Assembly: GCA_950097145.1 (NCBI GenBank)
Contig: CATNCF010000001.1
Location: 1-64,000, forward strand
Reading direction: 5' to 3'
Length of the DNA: 64,000 nt
Source of the DNA: an uncultured Lachnospiraceae bacterium
GTDB taxonomy: Bacteria; Bacillota; Clostridia; Lachnospirales; Lachnospiraceae
Positions 1-7,338 of this stretch are shown here, in pieces. The translations under genes and the position numbers were made by a program. Every line of letters starts with the position of its first letter. The first letter of the stretch is position 1. The notes beneath the pieces are model-generated. The model worked only from the letters and a program-made list of their open reading frames with translations, was not told where the DNA came from and ran no database searches.

Positions 1-115
1 AACCATTCGGCAACAAGAATAATCGCACTCAAACGACTGTTATCAATTTGTTATCAAAAGACCTTTCCAAAGTCCGCAAACCCGCATAAACGCTGGATTT
101 ACTAAGCATTTTTGT
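1..115. other. chromosomal or neighbouring-element flank left of attL
   Basis: These bases lie outside the left att core and should be what originally followed guaA, or the end of a second element inserted in tandem at the same site. The complement strand reads open for about 20 codons before a stop, but no gene can be supported. I see no promoter or terminator here. Confidence 0.4.
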
Positions 116-127
116 TTATTCGAACTC
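116..127. repeat. attL core, copy of guaA 3' end
   Basis: TTATTCGAACTC is identical to the sequence spanning the guaA stop codon at 62940-62951; the reverse complement reads GAGTTCGAATAA. With one mismatch the match extends to 15 bases (AT[C/T]GAGTTCGAATAA). Direct orientation at the two ends of a phage gene set with an integrase beside one copy supports att sites. Confidence 0.75.
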
Positions 128-201
128 GATTTCCTATTAGCATTTTAATGTACGTTCAATACTAAAAAATCTTTGAAAAACGTGTCCTTTTTGAATGTGT
201 C

Positions 202-250
202 CGCACTTTCCATACATTCCACATAGTTATAAATCTCACGACAATCTCAC
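202..250. repeat. left integrase arm-type sites
   Basis: Two motifs here recur in the same orientation inside the right end. CGCACTTTCCA at 202-212 matches 62916-62926. AATCTCACGACAATCTCAC at 232-250 matches 62862-62880 at 17 of 19 positions. In the circular phage they would flank the core on both sides, as arm-type sites of tyrosine integrases do. The second motif overlaps the stop codon of the adjacent XRE gene. Confidence 0.5.
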
Positions 251-444
251 AGCTTTATCTCCACAACATCCTCAATACCGCACTGCAGAGCCTGGCAGAT
301 ACTCTCTATAATTTTCAGATTAACAGGTTCGTTCTTGCCCAGTTTCGCCAAAGTAGCGTTGCTGATTCCGATTCTGTCCCGAAGTTCTGTTTTATTCATG
401 TGATTGTCAATAAGTGTTTTCCATAGTCTATCATAACAAATCAT
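247..444 (-). CDS. XRE-family (YozG-like) HTH regulator
   Basis: A 65-residue protein that is almost only a Cro/CI-type helix-turn-helix; the segment LRDRIGISNATLAKL is the DNA-reading part and the C-terminal half (SICQALQCGIEDVVEI) is typical of the small YozG-like group. It is transcribed away from the amidoligase cassette from a near-consensus promoter (469-497), with an AAAGGAGG ribosome site before ATG. It shares the intergenic region with the amidoligase promoter, so I infer that it represses itself and the cassette. It is the first gene inside attL. Confidence 0.85.
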   Translation of the reverse strand: MICYDRLWKTLIDNHMNKTELRDRIGISNATLAKLGKNEPVNLKIIESICQALQCGIEDVVEIKL

Positions 445-468
445 ATTCTGTCTACCTCCTTTTCTCCT

Positions 469-497
469 ATTATATAGTTATAGTTCTGTTTTGTCAA
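469..497 (-). promoter_or_regulatory. sigma-A promoter for the left XRE gene
   Basis: On the minus strand TTGACA (492-497), a 17-base spacer and TATAAT (469-474): a perfect consensus promoter 25 bases upstream of the XRE start codon. It faces away from the amidoligase promoter. Confidence 0.8.
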
Positions 498-614
498 CTT
501 TTTATTCTGCTTTTGCAGAAATTATTTTCATTTTTTCAGAAAAAAAGTATTGACACTCGCTGTGCATATGGTAATATATTCATAGAAACAGAATAAAAGT
601 TCAAAATAACAGAA
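484..614. promoter_or_regulatory. candidate operator cluster between divergent promoters
   Basis: The hexamer ACAGAA or its complement occurs at 484-489, 588-593 and 609-614, and a perfect palindrome TTCTGC-TTTT-GCAGAA lies at 505-520 between the two divergent promoters. This is what one expects for binding sites of the small XRE protein next door. Assignment is by position and repetition only. Confidence 0.45.
550..577 (+). promoter_or_regulatory. promoter for the amidoligase cassette
   Basis: TTGACA (550-555), 16-base spacer, TAATAT (572-577) on the plus strand, about 60 bases before the amidoligase start. The ACAGAA-type repeats overlap its downstream side, so repression by the adjacent XRE protein is plausible. 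Confidence 0.7.
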
Positions 615-637
615 ATTAATTTTAGGAGGACAAGCAA

Positions 638-1561
638 ATGTTAAAAAATCAGTTATTCGGAGTAGAAGTAGAAATGACAGGTATTACAAGAGAAAAGGCA
701 GCCGCCATTGTTGCAGAAGTTCTTGGAACCACAGCATCCGAGCCAGACCACACATGCTATGAAACCCGCACTATTGCAGACCAGGCAGCACGCAAGTGGA
801 AAGTAATGAGAGATTCCTCAATTACTGCAATCAGGAATGACGGTGGCAATGCCTCAATAGATGAATACAAAGTAGAGTTTGTTACACCACCGCTTAAATA
901 TGAGGATATCGAGTTGTTGCAAAGTATTATCAGAAAGTTACGTGAGAACGGCGCAAAATCCCATAACAGCTGCGGCATACACATTCATGTAGATGGTGCA
1001 AACCACAATGCAAATTCTCTTCGCAGATTGGTAAACTTTATGACTTCCCGGCAGGATCTGATTTATGACGCACTTGAGATTGGAAATCGTGCAGACCGTT
1101 GGTGCCATAAATTAAATTCCGCTCTTCTTGTTGAAATGAAAAAAGACAAAAATCTCTCAAAAGAAAAGGCAGAACAGATTTGGTATAGCAGTGCAAACGA
1201 CGGATATACCGGCGGCATCAGCCACGAGCACTATAATCACACTCGGTATCATGGAGTAAATCTTCACAGCTATTTTTCCAAGGGTACTGTAGAATTCAGA
1301 CTTTTCAACAGCACTTTACACGCCGGGAAAATCAAAGCATACATTCAGTTTTGCTTGGCAATATCTGCATGGGCCATCACCTCACAGGATAAAATCGTAT
1401 TCCGTTCAATGAATGGATACACCGCAGAGCAAAAAGTTACCATTATGAGAAACATCCTCACCAACCGCCTGGGACTTTATGGTGATGAATTCAAAACTTG
1501 TCGCCTGCACCTTATGACACCATTAAAGAAAGCCGCAGGAATGACCTGCAGAGCTGCTTAA
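638..1561 (+). CDS. amidoligase family enzyme (Amidoligase_2-like)
   Basis: A 307-residue protein with the hallmarks of the glutamine-synthetase-fold COOH-NH2 ligases grouped as Amidoligase_2: an N-terminal FGVEVEMTG strand with acidic metal-binding residues, CGIHIHVDG near residue 115, and EFRLFNSTLHAGK near residue 220. Family members are predicted to join a carboxyl group to an amino group using ATP, forming amide or peptide bonds; substrates are mostly unknown. A clear AGGAGGA ribosome site precedes ATG. It heads a rightward cassette with a small basic protein and a gamma-glutamylcyclotransferase-like enzyme, a pairing known for this family. Transcribed against the phage late genes, so likely cargo. 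Confidence 0.85.
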   Translation: MLKNQLFGVEVEMTGITREKAAAIVAEVLGTTASEPDHTCYETRTIADQAARKWKVMRDSSITAIRNDGGNASIDEYKVEFVTPPLKYEDIELLQSIIRKLRENGAKSHNSCGIHIHVDGANHNANSLRRLVNFMTSRQDLIYDALEIGNRADRWCHKLNSALLVEMKKDKNLSKEKAEQIWYSSANDGYTGGISHEHYNHTRYHGVNLHSYFSKGTVEFRLFNSTLHAGKIKAYIQFCLAISAWAITSQDKIVFRSMNGYTAEQKVTIMRNILTNRLGLYGDEFKTCRLHLMTPLKKAAGMTCRAA

Positions 1562-1609
1562 TAAATCACATGCTGACCTATCGGCACAACGGGGAGAAAG
1601 GATAATATT

Positions 1610-1807
1610 ATGCAAGGTTCCAAAAGAAGCGCAAAGCGCAGCTGGCTTCGTGGAAGAGGCCCCGGATCGCAACGGGCAGAGTGCAAGTATTCAATTAAGC
1701 AATACAAGAAATATCTGAACAGAAAGGTCCGCCATAACAAAGGTCTGCCGAGCGGATGCGCCTACAAAAAGCTGGCGAAAGAAAAAGTATGGGAATATGT
1801 TTCATAG
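1610..1807 (+). CDS. small basic protein of the amidoligase cassette
   Basis: A 65-residue, strongly Lys/Arg-rich protein with an N-terminal SKRSAKRSWLRGRGPGSQR stretch and two cysteines; I do not recognise a family. It sits 48 bases after the amidoligase and 12 before the cyclotransferase-like gene, has a GAAAGGAT ribosome site and is co-directional, so it is probably translated. Its basic, lysine-rich make-up and its place between a predicted amide-forming and a gamma-glutamyl-cleaving enzyme make it a possible modification substrate or nucleic-acid-binding partner. That is inference only. Confidence 0.6.
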   Translation: MQGSKRSAKRSWLRGRGPGSQRAECKYSIKQYKKYLNRKVRHNKGLPSGCAYKKLAKEKVWEYVS

Positions 1808-1819
1808 AAAGGAGATATC

Positions 1820-2263
1820 ATGGGGAAATTATACATAGCATATGGAAGTAATCTTAACCTGGCACAGATGGCCGCTAGATGTCCCTCTGCCAGAGTTTAT
1901 GCAAAAGGAGTATTAAATAACTGGGAGCTGGTCTATAGAGGCGCAAAAAGGAACTCACACGCAACAATCGAAAGGAAATCCGGCTCAACTGTTCCTGTTC
2001 TTGTATGGGAAATTCAGCCAATCGATGAATATCGACTGGACATATACGAGGGGTACCCACGCTACTACTTCAAGAAAAATATCATGGTGGATATTGGAGG
2101 AAGAAAAAAGAAAGCAATGGTGTATATCATGGATGAACGACAGCTTCCCGGAAAACCATCTGTCGGCTATATAGAAACCATCCGTCAAGGATACACTGAT
2201 AATAATATGGATATATCAATTTTTGAGAAATCTTTGGAAGTAAATTCCATTGAATGTGCATAA
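1820..2263 (+). CDS. gamma-glutamylcyclotransferase-like (AIG2/GGCT fold) enzyme
   Basis: A 147-residue protein with the GGCT signature: an N-terminal strand-loop YIAYGSNL (residues 5-12) forming the substrate-binding loop and a conserved acidic residue in DIYEGYP near residue 75, matching the catalytic glutamate of the family. GGCT enzymes cleave gamma-glutamyl amides by cyclising the glutamyl group to 5-oxoproline. An AAAGGAGATATC ribosome site precedes ATG. As the last gene of the cassette before a terminator it could remove or edit what the amidoligase adds. The substrate is not visible from sequence. Confidence 0.85.
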   Translation: MGKLYIAYGSNLNLAQMAARCPSARVYAKGVLNNWELVYRGAKRNSHATIERKSGSTVPVLVWEIQPIDEYRLDIYEGYPRYYFKKNIMVDIGGRKKKAMVYIMDERQLPGKPSVGYIETIRQGYTDNNMDISIFEKSLEVNSIECA

Positions 2264-2278
2264 GATTTGTGGTATAAA

Positions 2279-2307
2279 AAAAGACGTTCGATCCTTGAAC
2301 GTCTTTT
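2279..2307. terminator. bidirectional rho-independent terminator
   Basis: AAAAGACGTTC (2279-2289), loop of seven, GAACGTCTTTT (2297-2307): a perfect 11-base-pair stem with A- and T-runs on both sides. It can end the rightward amidoligase transcript and the leftward transcript of the XRE gene at 2332-2589. Confidence 0.85.
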
Positions 2308-2331
2308 CCTATGACAGTCAGTGTTGCAGCA

Positions 2332-2589
2332 CTATCTGTCTGACGAAACCAAGGAGCCTGTTCTGGTGTGGGTAACCTTAGCATAATCATTCGGTACCCG
2401 TACAATCAGTTCATCGAGTTCACAATGCAGAGCTTCACATATAAGGTCCAGATGCTCCAGGTTTATCCTGTCTGTGTACTCGTGGTACAATTCACTGATG
2501 GTATTTGGTCTGATACCGGTTGCCCTAGCCAGATCAGCCTGGCTCCATTTGAGTTCGCCGAGCTTTGTTGATAGTAAAATTCTTATCAT
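2332..2589 (-). CDS. XRE-family HTH regulator
   Basis: An 85-residue helix-turn-helix protein; KWSQADLARATGIRPNTISEL is the HTH core, and the tail DLICEALHCELDELI resembles the XRE protein at 247-444, so the cargo cassette is bracketed by two related small repressors. It faces the cargo genes across a shared terminator. A 13-base inverted repeat lies immediately upstream and suggests autoregulation. It lies downstream of the endolysin in the same direction, separated by about 120 non-coding bases. Confidence 0.85.
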   Translation of the reverse strand: MIRILLSTKLGELKWSQADLARATGIRPNTISELYHEYTDRINLEHLDLICEALHCELDELIVRVPNDYAKVTHTRTGSLVSSDR

Positions 2590-2604
2590 ACATCGTCGCT
2601 CCTT

Positions 2605-2661
2605 CCGCTATAAAATATCATTTTTCGACACGCTTTTGTGCCATTTGTTATTTTATAGCGG
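2605..2661. promoter_or_regulatory. long inverted repeat upstream of XRE gene
   Basis: CCGCTATAAAATA (2605-2617) and its exact complement TATTTTATAGCGG (2649-2661) lie 44 bases apart centre to centre, about four helical turns, directly before the XRE start. Two inverted sites on one helix face suggest a dimer or tetramer operator. The AT-rich arms could also serve as -10 elements. A second small hairpin (2674-2692) lies just upstream. Confidence 0.5.
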
Positions 2662-2708
2662 ATTGTGTTATATCCTATCACATTCCGATAGGTGGAGCTC
2701 CCGACTAC

Positions 2709-4511
2709 TTATTTTTCAACTTTGCCATAATCATCATCAAGGGCAATCCATCCATTTTCCTTATCGCTGTATGCTTTTAGCAATCCCCACATTTTTGCAC
2801 CCGGACCCTCTTTTGTTCTCACAATGGTAAAGATGTTCTTTCCGGTATATACGGCTTTCCCATTTTTCTTGTGATAATCGTAAGTGGTTCCTGGACCTTT
2901 CCTGATTCGCAAATCTGGAACTGTTACCCGAAACTTAAATGATTTATCAGCAGGAGAAGCAAGCGGATAAACTTCATTGCCCGAATTATCAAAAACCTTA
3001 TATCCACTATTTTGCTTGCACAGTTCAATGGCATTTTTCTTATCCTTGAAAGCGCCAATCTGACTGCCTGCATCGGCCCACTTCTTACGCACACGATAAT
3101 ATCCTGTTCCAGAGGTGCTGGCTTTCTGCTCTGCAGTCGCTTTGAAAGAAACATAATCCGGTATAGTGGTGATGAACAATCCACTTTTAAGTTTGTACCA
3201 CTTCTCGTCTGCCGAAATACCTACAACAGTAAATGTGCCATTATGGACAATATAATCAACATCTGCGGTAATGCTCGGAGCTTTTCTGATATTCAAGCCA
3301 TCATCACCCTTATAAACAACTGTGACTGTACCGCTAAGAGCTTTGATTTCCTGTTTACTTGTATCATCACTGCTATTATCCACCGGAACAATAGGCACAG
3401 TTGATACTACAGCACCACTCATTGCCTCTTTAACGTCCTTTCGGAACTGATTCATAGTAAGACCGAACTTATTCCAAATATGTTCCACATCGCCATGATT
3501 AGAAGCGATTCCTTTAGAATTTCCCTCGTGGTGACTCATAAGCACATTGCTATCTTCCGGATTAAATCCGTACTTACTGCAGATATACGCAAAGAACTGT
3601 ACTGCATTTGCATAAGTAGCAAGCACATGGGCCTTGGTATTTGAGCCATTACCAGTTTCAATCCAGCTGGCGCCGCCAGTATATTTGATGGATGCAGGTT
3701 CTGTCATTTCAATGCTAATAAGAGAATTGTTTCCACTCCCTTTCGGACCACTTCCGCAATGCCAGCCCTTCATGTTCCAAGGGAGCAACTGATGATAGAT
3801 CGCTTCTTTTCCGACAACAGCATGAACACATACTGAGGCGCCACTATTCTGCCAGGTTTTTACGAACACCAACGGATCCGGTTGTGGGCATCCTACGCTA
3901 TGGAGCATACCGCCTTTCGGTGTGATCTTTGCCCCCGATTTATAACAGGGATTTTGTGTTGCAAACTTCTCCACAAATTTAATATTACTCATAGATTCCT
4001 CCTTCTCGGTGATGCGAACATCGTATTGTGTCAAATCGTACTTTTCAATGATGCTGCACACTTTTGAAACATACTGCGTGTCTGTCGCATATCCACCGTC
4101 TTTAATAATTTGGATTGCCTTCCTATAATCTGTTTCTCCGACCAGTCCGGCATATCTCAACTTCGAGCCATTCATCGCACCATTGAGATAACAAGAATGG
4201 TCTCTTACGCTCGTTTCCATATCGGGATACTTTCTAAAATCAGCTGTAACAGTATATTCCGATCCGCTTGATTTCTGCTCTTTCGTTTGTTTAGTGTATT
4301 TTGAAACACCATCCCACACAGAATCCCATGTGTTTCCACTGAGAGAGCACTTCATACCAAAATAATTATTGGCTTTCATAGCCAGCTCCGTAGAGCCATA
4401 ACCCGATTCTAATATTGCCTGTGCAATAGAAACGGAGGCGAGTATTCCGCTCGCCTCCATATCCTTGACCGCACATTCTCCAACTTTTCGGATAAATTCC
4501 TTCTGTGTCAT
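2709..4511 (-). CDS. two-domain endolysin: glucosaminidase plus amidase with SH3 repeats
   Basis: A 600-residue lysin. Residues 1-155 are a GH73/FlgJ-type N-acetylglucosaminidase domain (QAILESGYG with catalytic Glu35, then YFGMK). Residues 174-370 are an Amidase_2-type N-acetylmuramoyl-L-alanine amidase (MLHSVGCPQ, later HHEGNSKG). Residues about 390-455 and 524-600 are SH3-like cell-wall-binding segments (LNIRKAP, LRIRKGPGT), with a repeat-like WADAGSQIGAF segment between. It would cut both sugar and peptide links of peptidoglycan at lysis. Methionine 174 has its own strong ribosome site, so a shorter amidase-only product is likely. The holin lies immediately upstream. Confidence 0.9.
   Translation of the reverse strand: MTQKEFIRKVGECAVKDMEASGILASVSIAQAILESGYGSTELAMKANNYFGMKCSLSGNTWDSVWDGVSKYTKQTKEQKSSGSEYTVTADFRKYPDMETSVRDHSCYLNGAMNGSKLRYAGLVGETDYRKAIQIIKDGGYATDTQYVSKVCSIIEKYDLTQYDVRITEKEESMSNIKFVEKFATQNPCYKSGAKITPKGGMLHSVGCPQPDPLVFVKTWQNSGASVCVHAVVGKEAIYHQLLPWNMKGWHCGSGPKGSGNNSLISIEMTEPASIKYTGGASWIETGNGSNTKAHVLATYANAVQFFAYICSKYGFNPEDSNVLMSHHEGNSKGIASNHGDVEHIWNKFGLTMNQFRKDVKEAMSGAVVSTVPIVPVDNSSDDTSKQEIKALSGTVTVVYKGDDGLNIRKAPSITADVDYIVHNGTFTVVGISADEKWYKLKSGLFITTIPDYVSFKATAEQKASTSGTGYYRVRKKWADAGSQIGAFKDKKNAIELCKQNSGYKVFDNSGNEVYPLASPADKSFKFRVTVPDLRIRKGPGTTYDYHKKNGKAVYTGKNIFTIVRTKEGPGAKMWGLLKAYSDKENGWIALDDDYGKVEK
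3990..4004 (-). promoter_or_regulatory. internal ribosome-binding site within endolysin gene
   Basis: On the minus strand AAGGAGGA (3997-4004) lies four bases before an in-frame ATG (3990-3992) that encodes Met174, exactly at the start of the amidase domain. Translation from here would give a 427-residue amidase plus SH3 protein. In-frame internal starts that add a cell-wall-binding or shorter lysin subunit are known in other phage lysins; here it could also be a scar of gene fusion. Confidence 0.6.
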
Positions 4512-4519
4512 GTAATCAC

Positions 4520-4843
4520 CTATTCCTTTGTTCTGTAAAACCGTTTCCAGATCTCAATGAGATAATCCCATCCTTTGCAGCACACAATAGCCACAATAAA
4601 AGCCGCAAAAATAACCGCCACAAGGTAGTACCACACAAATGCAATGCCTACACATGAGATATATGCAAAAAATGCGATTACGCAGATCGTAATGGACAGT
4701 ACGAGAACCTGGAGAGCTGTGGGAATTTTGTTGAGAAATCCGATTTCTTTTGTAAATTCTGTAATTACAGAAATGAGTGTGCAGATAACTGCCACAATAA
4801 CAAGCAACTGTGATGCGTGAGTGATGATAAATTCCATGTTCAT
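4520..4843 (-). CDS. phage holin family protein
   Basis: A 107-residue hydrophobic protein with three predicted membrane segments (roughly 9-30, 42-64 and 68-90) and a short charged C-terminus (KRFYRTKE). Position directly before the endolysin and size fit a holin that permeabilises the inner membrane and times lysis. No sequence motif beyond hydrophobicity is needed or seen. ATG preceded by AGGAGG. Confidence 0.75.
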   Translation of the reverse strand: MNMEFIITHASQLLVIVAVICTLISVITEFTKEIGFLNKIPTALQVLVLSITICVIAFFAYISCVGIAFVWYYLVAVIFAAFIVAIVCCKGWDYLIEIWKRFYRTKE

Positions 4844-4872
4844 AATAAAACCTCCTGGTAATGTGATTGTTT

Positions 4873-5196
4873 TTAATAAATTGCGTCAACTCCCTGCTCT
4901 GTGAGAAAATCCTTTTGCTCATGCTTGATTCTTTCAGCATATTCCAATGCTGAATGCATGTCGCCATTGCAGTGTGCATCAGGAATCCTCTGGACCGCTC
5001 TGGCGGTAGCCTCTCCCAATGCAATAGCTGCATTTACTCCTCTGATTACAATAATCTCATTCTGTTTCCTTGCCTCATCCTTTTTGTCCTGGATTTTCTC
5101 TCTGCGTTCTATCCTTCTTTCGATAGCCCAAAAAGCAAATCCCGTAATGGCCGAAGGAATGCTCATTGCAATCACAAGTGTCGTTACTATATCCAT
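4873..5196 (-). CDS. small membrane-anchored protein of the lysis module
   Basis: A 107-residue protein with one N-terminal membrane segment (IVTTLVIAMSIPSAITGFAF) followed by a charged helical region with RRIERREKIQDKK and a conserved-looking tail ending KDFLTEQGVDAIY. I chose the ATG at 5196 because GGAGG lies ten bases upstream; a longer frame would need a TTG start. Proteins of this type are common beside holins in Firmicute phages but have no firm function; antiholin or spanin-like roles are guesses. Confidence 0.65.
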   Translation of the reverse strand: MDIVTTLVIAMSIPSAITGFAFWAIERRIERREKIQDKKDEARKQNEIIVIRGVNAAIALGEATARAVQRIPDAHCNGDMHSALEYAERIKHEQKDFLTEQGVDAIY

Positions 5197-5224
5197 ACCT
5201 ATATCACCTCCTTCCAAATGGCAT

Positions 5225-5246
5225 AAAAAAAGAGCCTTACGGCTCT
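5225..5246 (-). terminator. rho-independent terminator between DGR and lysis modules
   Basis: On the minus strand AGAGCC-GTAA-GGCTCT followed by seven T. The stop codon of the gene at 5237-5464 lies in the loop. It separates the DGR region from holin and endolysin, and would limit read-through into lysis genes unless antitermination operates. Confidence 0.75.
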
Positions 5247-5464
5247 AATTCGCTTTTTATATCCTTATATTGTCCTATGACCTCATTTGCAATCGCCATA
5301 TCTTCATCCAGTTTCTGATCTGAAAACTCCTTATCATTTTTAAGGAGCTGCAGGTCGGTAGCCTGCCTTGCGACAATCTTTCCTAATCTGTATATAATTT
5401 CATCCTGCTTTTCCACCATGTCCATATAAAGCTCCAGCAGTTCCATCCAATTTTCCTCATCCAT
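5237..5464 (-). CDS. small acidic coiled-coil protein
   Basis: A 75-residue acidic, helical protein (start MDEENWMELLELYMDMVE) with no recognised domain. The ATG at 5464 is preferred over an upstream start because it avoids overlap with the reverse transcriptase gene and has GGAGG upstream. It lies between the DGR and the lysis module and ends inside a terminator hairpin. It could belong to either module. Confidence 0.55.
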   Translation of the reverse strand: MDEENWMELLELYMDMVEKQDEIIYRLGKIVARQATDLQLLKNDKEFSDQKLDEDMAIANEVIGQYKDIKSELEP

Positions 5465-5468
5465 TTTT

Positions 5469-6563
5469 CTATATCGCCTCCTTTGGGTTATGAGTAAGCA
5501 CAAACTCAGAAAAAATTTTCCTTTCCAACGCCCGACAATCGCAGTGTTTCATCAATGCCTTATAACTCATAACCGTTTCATTTACTTTACTGAATGATAT
5601 TTCATATTGCTGGTATTTCTCCTGCATTTCCTTTAAGTGACGTTTCATATGCAGACTGGTACTTTTTCTCAACCGGACATAACCCGGCCATATCCGAAAA
5701 CCCACAAATTCAATTCCCTGTGAAACTGGTCTGATTGCTGTTTTATTATTTAAACGTAGCCGCAATTCATCCCCCAGAAAATCAGAAAATTCCTTTTTGT
5801 ATCTGTTCAAATCCTCTTTGCTGTCGGAAAGAATTATCACATCATCCATATATCGAATGTAATATTTTATCCCATAGGTTCTTTTCGCCAACTGATCCAG
5901 CGGATCCAAATACATATTCCCATGCATATGTGATAACCCGCCACCTATTGTAATTCCAACCTCCCAAAGCATTTCATCATCCGAAATATCCATAGGATTT
6001 TTAACTCCAAGAGGCAATCCGAAAGGCTTGGATGCTTCGCAAATATAATGTTCCATGATTCTTACTACTTTTTTATCTCCAATTTTCTTTCGGATTATTT
6101 TCATCAAAATTTCATGGTCTATTCTATAAAAGAATTTTTCCACATCTGCTTTTAGATAGTACCAGGTTTTCCCCGAATTTGTAACAAAGTTTACCCATTC
6201 TGACAAACGGAGCATAGCATTGAGCTGCCCCCTATCCTTTACACAGGAATAAGTATCTGTTATGAATCCCTTGCATACTCTGGGATTGAGGACATTATAG
6301 ACTGCCCTCTGTATCACTTTGGTAGTATAATCAGCACAAACAATTTTCCTCAATTTAGGCTCATATACATAAAATGAACGATACAGGTCTGGAGGGAAAT
6401 TAAGAGTTTGTACTGCCTCAGTTATCACATGAAGATTATCCTCATACCTACCCCAAAAAGTAAGTTCTTCGCTGTCATAACGACCGCCAGCTCGAACATC
6501 CTTTTCTGCAATTAGGATATTCTCAAATGAGGATATTTTTCCAAACAGATTTTTAATGGACAT
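5469..6563 (-). CDS. DGR reverse transcriptase
   Basis: A 364-residue group-II-intron-like reverse transcriptase. Fingers motif KADVEKFFYRIDH holds the first catalytic Asp; YMDD near residues 237-240 holds the other two. Motif 4 reads IGGGLSHMHGN, where DGR enzymes usually have a GxxxSQ pattern, so SH replaces SQ. The start at 6563 is chosen for its AAAGGAGATAAT ribosome site; the open frame continues upstream to 6650. There is no maturase or endonuclease domain, as expected for a DGR enzyme. Together with Avd and the template repeat upstream it would copy template RNA with errors at adenines and write the cDNA into the variable repeat of the gene at 7339. Confidence 0.93.
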   Translation of the reverse strand: MSIKNLFGKISSFENILIAEKDVRAGGRYDSEELTFWGRYEDNLHVITEAVQTLNFPPDLYRSFYVYEPKLRKIVCADYTTKVIQRAVYNVLNPRVCKGFITDTYSCVKDRGQLNAMLRLSEWVNFVTNSGKTWYYLKADVEKFFYRIDHEILMKIIRKKIGDKKVVRIMEHYICEASKPFGLPLGVKNPMDISDDEMLWEVGITIGGGLSHMHGNMYLDPLDQLAKRTYGIKYYIRYMDDVIILSDSKEDLNRYKKEFSDFLGDELRLRLNNKTAIRPVSQGIEFVGFRIWPGYVRLRKSTSLHMKRHLKEMQEKYQQYEISFSKVNETVMSYKALMKHCDCRALERKIFSEFVLTHNPKEAI

Positions 6564-6724
6564 ATTATCTCCTTTCAGAGCATTGCGGGGTTCGTGCAAA
6601 TTTACCCTACTGCCGGCATTCATGCCCATAACATTTTTTTGCTTACGCAAAGGAAATAGGATCCTTTACACCTCGGTACTGACTACGCACCTCGTAGGTA
6701 TGTAGCATCTGACTTGGAAGGTAG

Positions 6725-6839
6725 AGCGGAGCGGAAACCGATGTTCCAGTTCACGTTCGAGCGGGGATTGTTCAGATTGACGTTGAAAACGCCCGCGTTA
6801 GAAGTGTTGTTCCACCTGCCGCCGCAAATCGGCAACCGC
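6725..6839 (-). repeat. DGR template repeat (TR)
   Basis: This 115-base non-coding segment aligns without gaps to 7354-7468 with 97 identities. Of 18 differences, 16 lie at adenines of the template (coding sense); the two others are a G-to-T at 6752 and a T-to-G at 6835 near the repeat edge. Read in the frame of the target gene, the TR is full of AAC/AAT codons (ICGGRWNNTSNAG...), the classic DGR design that lets Asn codons change widely without creating stops. It lies between Avd and the reverse transcriptase. Confidence 0.95.
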
Positions 6840-6852
6840 AATATCCTATTCC

Positions 6853-7188
6853 CTACTTGGCTGTACTTTTAATCCAGCCTCCAACCATCCTCCCGATTTC
6901 CACTACCAGACCGGACCAGATTTCATACTTTTTAGGCGGAAGAAAACCGAGATTATATGACAGGCGGACATATGCTTTCAGCTTTTCCACTTCTACATCC
7001 AATTCCTGCAGAGTAGTTTTTTTATAATATTTCTTATTGGCTTCAATAATTCTCTCCAGAATCAAATCCATGCACCGCTTGATATCTACAACCAATGCGA
7101 ATTTTTCTCCTTTGGGATACTGGGCCAGTGCTTTATATGCATAGTTCATCATATCAAAAGTCTTCTGTAATATCTTTAATTCTTCCAT
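6853..7188 (-). CDS. avd: DGR accessory variability determinant (Avd)
   Basis: A 111-residue helical, basic protein with the Avd / 23S-intervening-sequence four-helix-bundle pattern (LKILQKTFDMMNYAYKAL, then YPKGEKFALVVDIKRCM and LGFLPPKKYEIWSG). Avd forms a positively charged pentamer that binds the reverse transcriptase and template RNA and is required for mutagenic retrohoming in studied systems. I prefer the ATG at 7188 with GAGGGAG upstream; ATG 7218 is possible. Gene order target-Avd-TR-RT is the same as in the Bordetella phage system. Confidence 0.88.
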   Translation of the reverse strand: MEELKILQKTFDMMNYAYKALAQYPKGEKFALVVDIKRCMDLILERIIEANKKYYKKTTLQELDVEVEKLKAYVRLSYNLGFLPPKKYEIWSGLVVEIGRMVGGWIKSTAK

Positions 7189-7295
7189 CTGCTCCCTCTG
7201 TATCGCATTTTGTTTCATTCTACCACATTTCGTGTCATCTCAGATTTCTTTGTTATAAAATATCGCTTCTCGTTATTCTGTGCCTATAAAAATAT

Positions 7296-7317
7296 AGAGC
7301 CTGCTATCGCAGTCTCT
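7296..7317 (-). other. hairpin/cruciform downstream of DGR variable repeat
   Basis: On the coding (minus) strand AGAGACTGC, tetraloop GATA, GCAGGCTCT: a nine-pair stem with one mismatch, 37 bases past the end of the variable repeat. Characterised DGRs have a hairpin with a GRNA tetraloop just downstream of VR that boosts target recognition; GATA fits that pattern. Confidence 0.75.
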
Positions 7318-7338
7318 TTCAGAACACAGCGCAACAGA

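Noticed and set aside
1-115. Possible end of a second mobile element
   Set aside because: Too short to show a gene or repeat; could equally be ordinary DNA downstream of guaA.
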